Source of the DNA: Bacteroidia bacterium
Lineage (GTDB): Bacteria; Bacteroidota; Bacteroidia; AKYH767-A; OLB10
DNA: 6,311 bases
Direction of reading: 5' to 3'
NCBI GenBank assembly: GCA_025450095.1
Contig: JANWID010000354.1
Location: forward strand, 1-6,311
Shown in pieces: positions 4,799 through 6,311 of this stretch. The notes under the pieces were generated by a model, which saw nothing but the letters and a program-made list of their open reading frames with translations, did no database searches and was not told the origin of the DNA. The position numbers and the translations under genes are program-made. Position 1 is the stretch's first letter. The number at the start of each line of letters is the position of its first letter.

Positions 4799-6292
4799 AT
4801 GCAGATAAAATATTTATTTAAAGTGGTTTTAATTCTATTTGCTTCTATTTGTTTTCTGGTTTCCGTTTCAAAAGCTCAGTCATCTTACTACCCCTATTAT
4901 ACTAAAGATACTTTACCAGCATTTAACTTAGCGAAGGAATGCAGTACTCGAGTGAGTAATTCTTTCGTTCTGCCTGAAAAGGCTAAAGGGGATTATAAAA
5001 AAGAATTTAATTATATCAAGGAAGAATCTGCAGATTATGCGCGTTCTCTTGTTAGGTACACCAGTTTAAATGATAACCTGATAAATCCTTTTCTTCAAAA
5101 TGTTTATAAAAATATAGTATCCGGAAATCCATCGCTCAGTGGTTATGTTATCGTGTTGTCAGACTGGCCAATGATGAATGCGGCTTACATTGGCGGGAAG
5201 ACAATCGTATTTTATGCTCCGTTATTGTCGAGGTTACATAATGAAAGTGAAGTTGCTGCAGTACTTTGTCATGAACTTGCACATGGCGAACTCGATCATG
5301 TTCAGAAGGGTTTGAAAAAAAGACTTGATGAATATTATAGCAAGGAATTTCAAAAAGAACTAAAGACAACGCTTAAAGAAGAATTTAACCTTAACTCGAA
5401 AATAAATTTGCTGAGTCTCAAATTTGCATTTGGAAGTCGCTATCATAGCCGTTCGCTCGAGCAATCGGCCGATTCCCTGGGTTATATTTTTCTGTCAAAG
5501 ACAACTTACGATGCAAGCCAGATGGTATCGACACTTGAGGTGTTGAAACATGTGGATGAACCTATGTATAAGGAGAAAATTCACTACGAATCTATTTATA
5601 AATGTCCGTCGTCACAATTTGATTTCAGTACAATTAAACCTTACAAAAAGACTTCGATTTTTCAGGCTGTTGCATCTGATGTGGACACTCTTTCTGATTC
5701 ACTGCGGACGCATCCTGATTGTGACAAGCGTATCGCATTTATCAATAACATGATGAAGAAAGTTGTTCCTTCGAAAGCGGTCGCTAACGATGTTGTTCTT
5801 TACGAACGTATTCGATGGGCTGCAGCCGTTGAGATGATCCATGCATATTATAATTATGAGTACTATGATTATGCATTATTCAATGCGCTCGGTTACCTTC
5901 AACAAAATCCGTCAGATGATTTCCTGAAAACAAGTGCGACTTTGAGCACGACTGCCATCTATGAAGCAATGAAGGATCATGAGTTGCCCGATTGCATTTC
6001 GAATTATTCCGAAGATAATATTCCCAGCTTCAACGATTTTCTGTTTATGATAAACAGCATCCGGCTCAGCGACCTGGCCACATTCGTGAATTGTCTCTAT
6101 CAGAATAAGGTCGTTTCAATTAAAGAAAATGAATTTACAATAGCTTCTGGTTATTGCTGTTCGAAGACTATAAGCGATGGTAAAGTTACCGACTGGCAGA
6201 ATAAATATAAATCTCAATACAAGGATGGAAGGTTTACCAATCTCCTTGATTTAAATCCCAAGCCTGTTTCAAAAAAGAAAAAGAAAAATTAA
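4799..6292 (+). CDS. Exported M48-family zinc metallopeptidase with helical, possibly TPR-like C-terminal region
   Basis: The product is a 497-residue protein with a signal peptide (residues 1-26, probable cleavage S-K-A|Q). No lipobox and no T9SS sorting domain are seen, so it should be periplasmic. The peptidase M48 domain spans about residues 75-320. Asn127-Ala-Ala-Tyr-Ile-Gly-Gly and then T-I-V-F-Y-A-P-L-L match the family strands, HELAH (158-162) gives the zinc-binding histidines and catalytic Glu159, and E-Q-S-A-D (221-225) gives the third zinc ligand Glu221. The T-H-P-D-x-D-K-R-I element (304-312) is the usual M48 T-H-P...R block. All key residues are present, so activity is expected. 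Residues about 335-395 include a Y-Y-x-Y-A-L-x-x-A-L-x-Y-L-x-x-N-P pattern resembling a tetratricopeptide helix pair, as in BepA-like proteases of outer-membrane protein quality control. The tail ends in a lysine run. The substrate is unknown, and a quality-control role is inference. Confidence 0.88.
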   Translation: MQIKYLFKVVLILFASICFLVSVSKAQSSYYPYYTKDTLPAFNLAKECSTRVSNSFVLPEKAKGDYKKEFNYIKEESADYARSLVRYTSLNDNLINPFLQNVYKNIVSGNPSLSGYVIVLSDWPMMNAAYIGGKTIVFYAPLLSRLHNESEVAAVLCHELAHGELDHVQKGLKKRLDEYYSKEFQKELKTTLKEEFNLNSKINLLSLKFAFGSRYHSRSLEQSADSLGYIFLSKTTYDASQMVSTLEVLKHVDEPMYKEKIHYESIYKCPSSQFDFSTIKPYKKTSIFQAVASDVDTLSDSLRTHPDCDKRIAFINNMMKKVVPSKAVANDVVLYERIRWAAAVEMIHAYYNYEYYDYALFNALGYLQQNPSDDFLKTSATLSTTAIYEAMKDHELPDCISNYSEDNIPSFNDFLFMINSIRLSDLATFVNCLYQNKVVSIKENEFTIASGYCCSKTISDGKVTDWQNKYKSQYKDGRFTNLLDLNPKPVSKKKKKN

Positions 6293-6311
6293 TAAACCAA
6301 TTAAACCAACA

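Overview
The window looks like chromosomal DNA from a member of the Bacteroidota. The main evidence is a large secreted protein built from SBBP propeller repeats, SprB repeats and a C-terminal type IX secretion (T9SS) sorting domain, a combination typical of that phylum. Supporting evidence is a TTTG-N20-TATATTTG promoter that fits the Bacteroidota -33/-7 consensus, AT-rich intergenic DNA and mostly Shine-Dalgarno-free starts. The sequence does not fix the genus.

Bases 1-2057, all read on the minus strand, hold a compact operon. From its promoter towards base 1 the order is an ArsR-type repressor, an SRPBCC/AHSA1-like ligand-binding protein, a four-helix DoxX-like membrane protein and a YdeI/DUF1801-family protein. 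The gaps are 6, 6 and 7 bp. After another 64 bp comes the start of an LtrA-family membrane protein, which runs off the left edge. The promoter carries two near-identical palindromes 26 bp apart. One fills the space between the -33 and -7 boxes, and the other overlaps the -7 box and the expected transcription start. This is the layout expected of an autorepressed operon whose signal is probably a small molecule or a stress state, because the repressor lacks the classical metal-binding cysteine motif.

Bases 2144-4468 (minus strand) encode a 774-residue secreted protein: signal peptide, seven SBBP repeats (probably one seven-bladed beta-propeller), three SprB-type repeats and a T9SS type A sorting domain. 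It is probably exported through the outer membrane and displayed on the surface or released.

Bases 4469-4798 are a divergent intergenic region. Bases 4799-6292 (plus strand) encode an exported M48-family zinc metallopeptidase with an intact HExxH site and an uncharacterised helical C-terminal half that may be TPR-like. It has a strong Shine-Dalgarno sequence, unlike the other genes here.

No RNA genes, insertion sequences, CRISPR arrays or integration sites were seen. No clearly novel system is evident. The strongest unexplained signal is the double-operator promoter and the poorly understood stress-type operon it drives.
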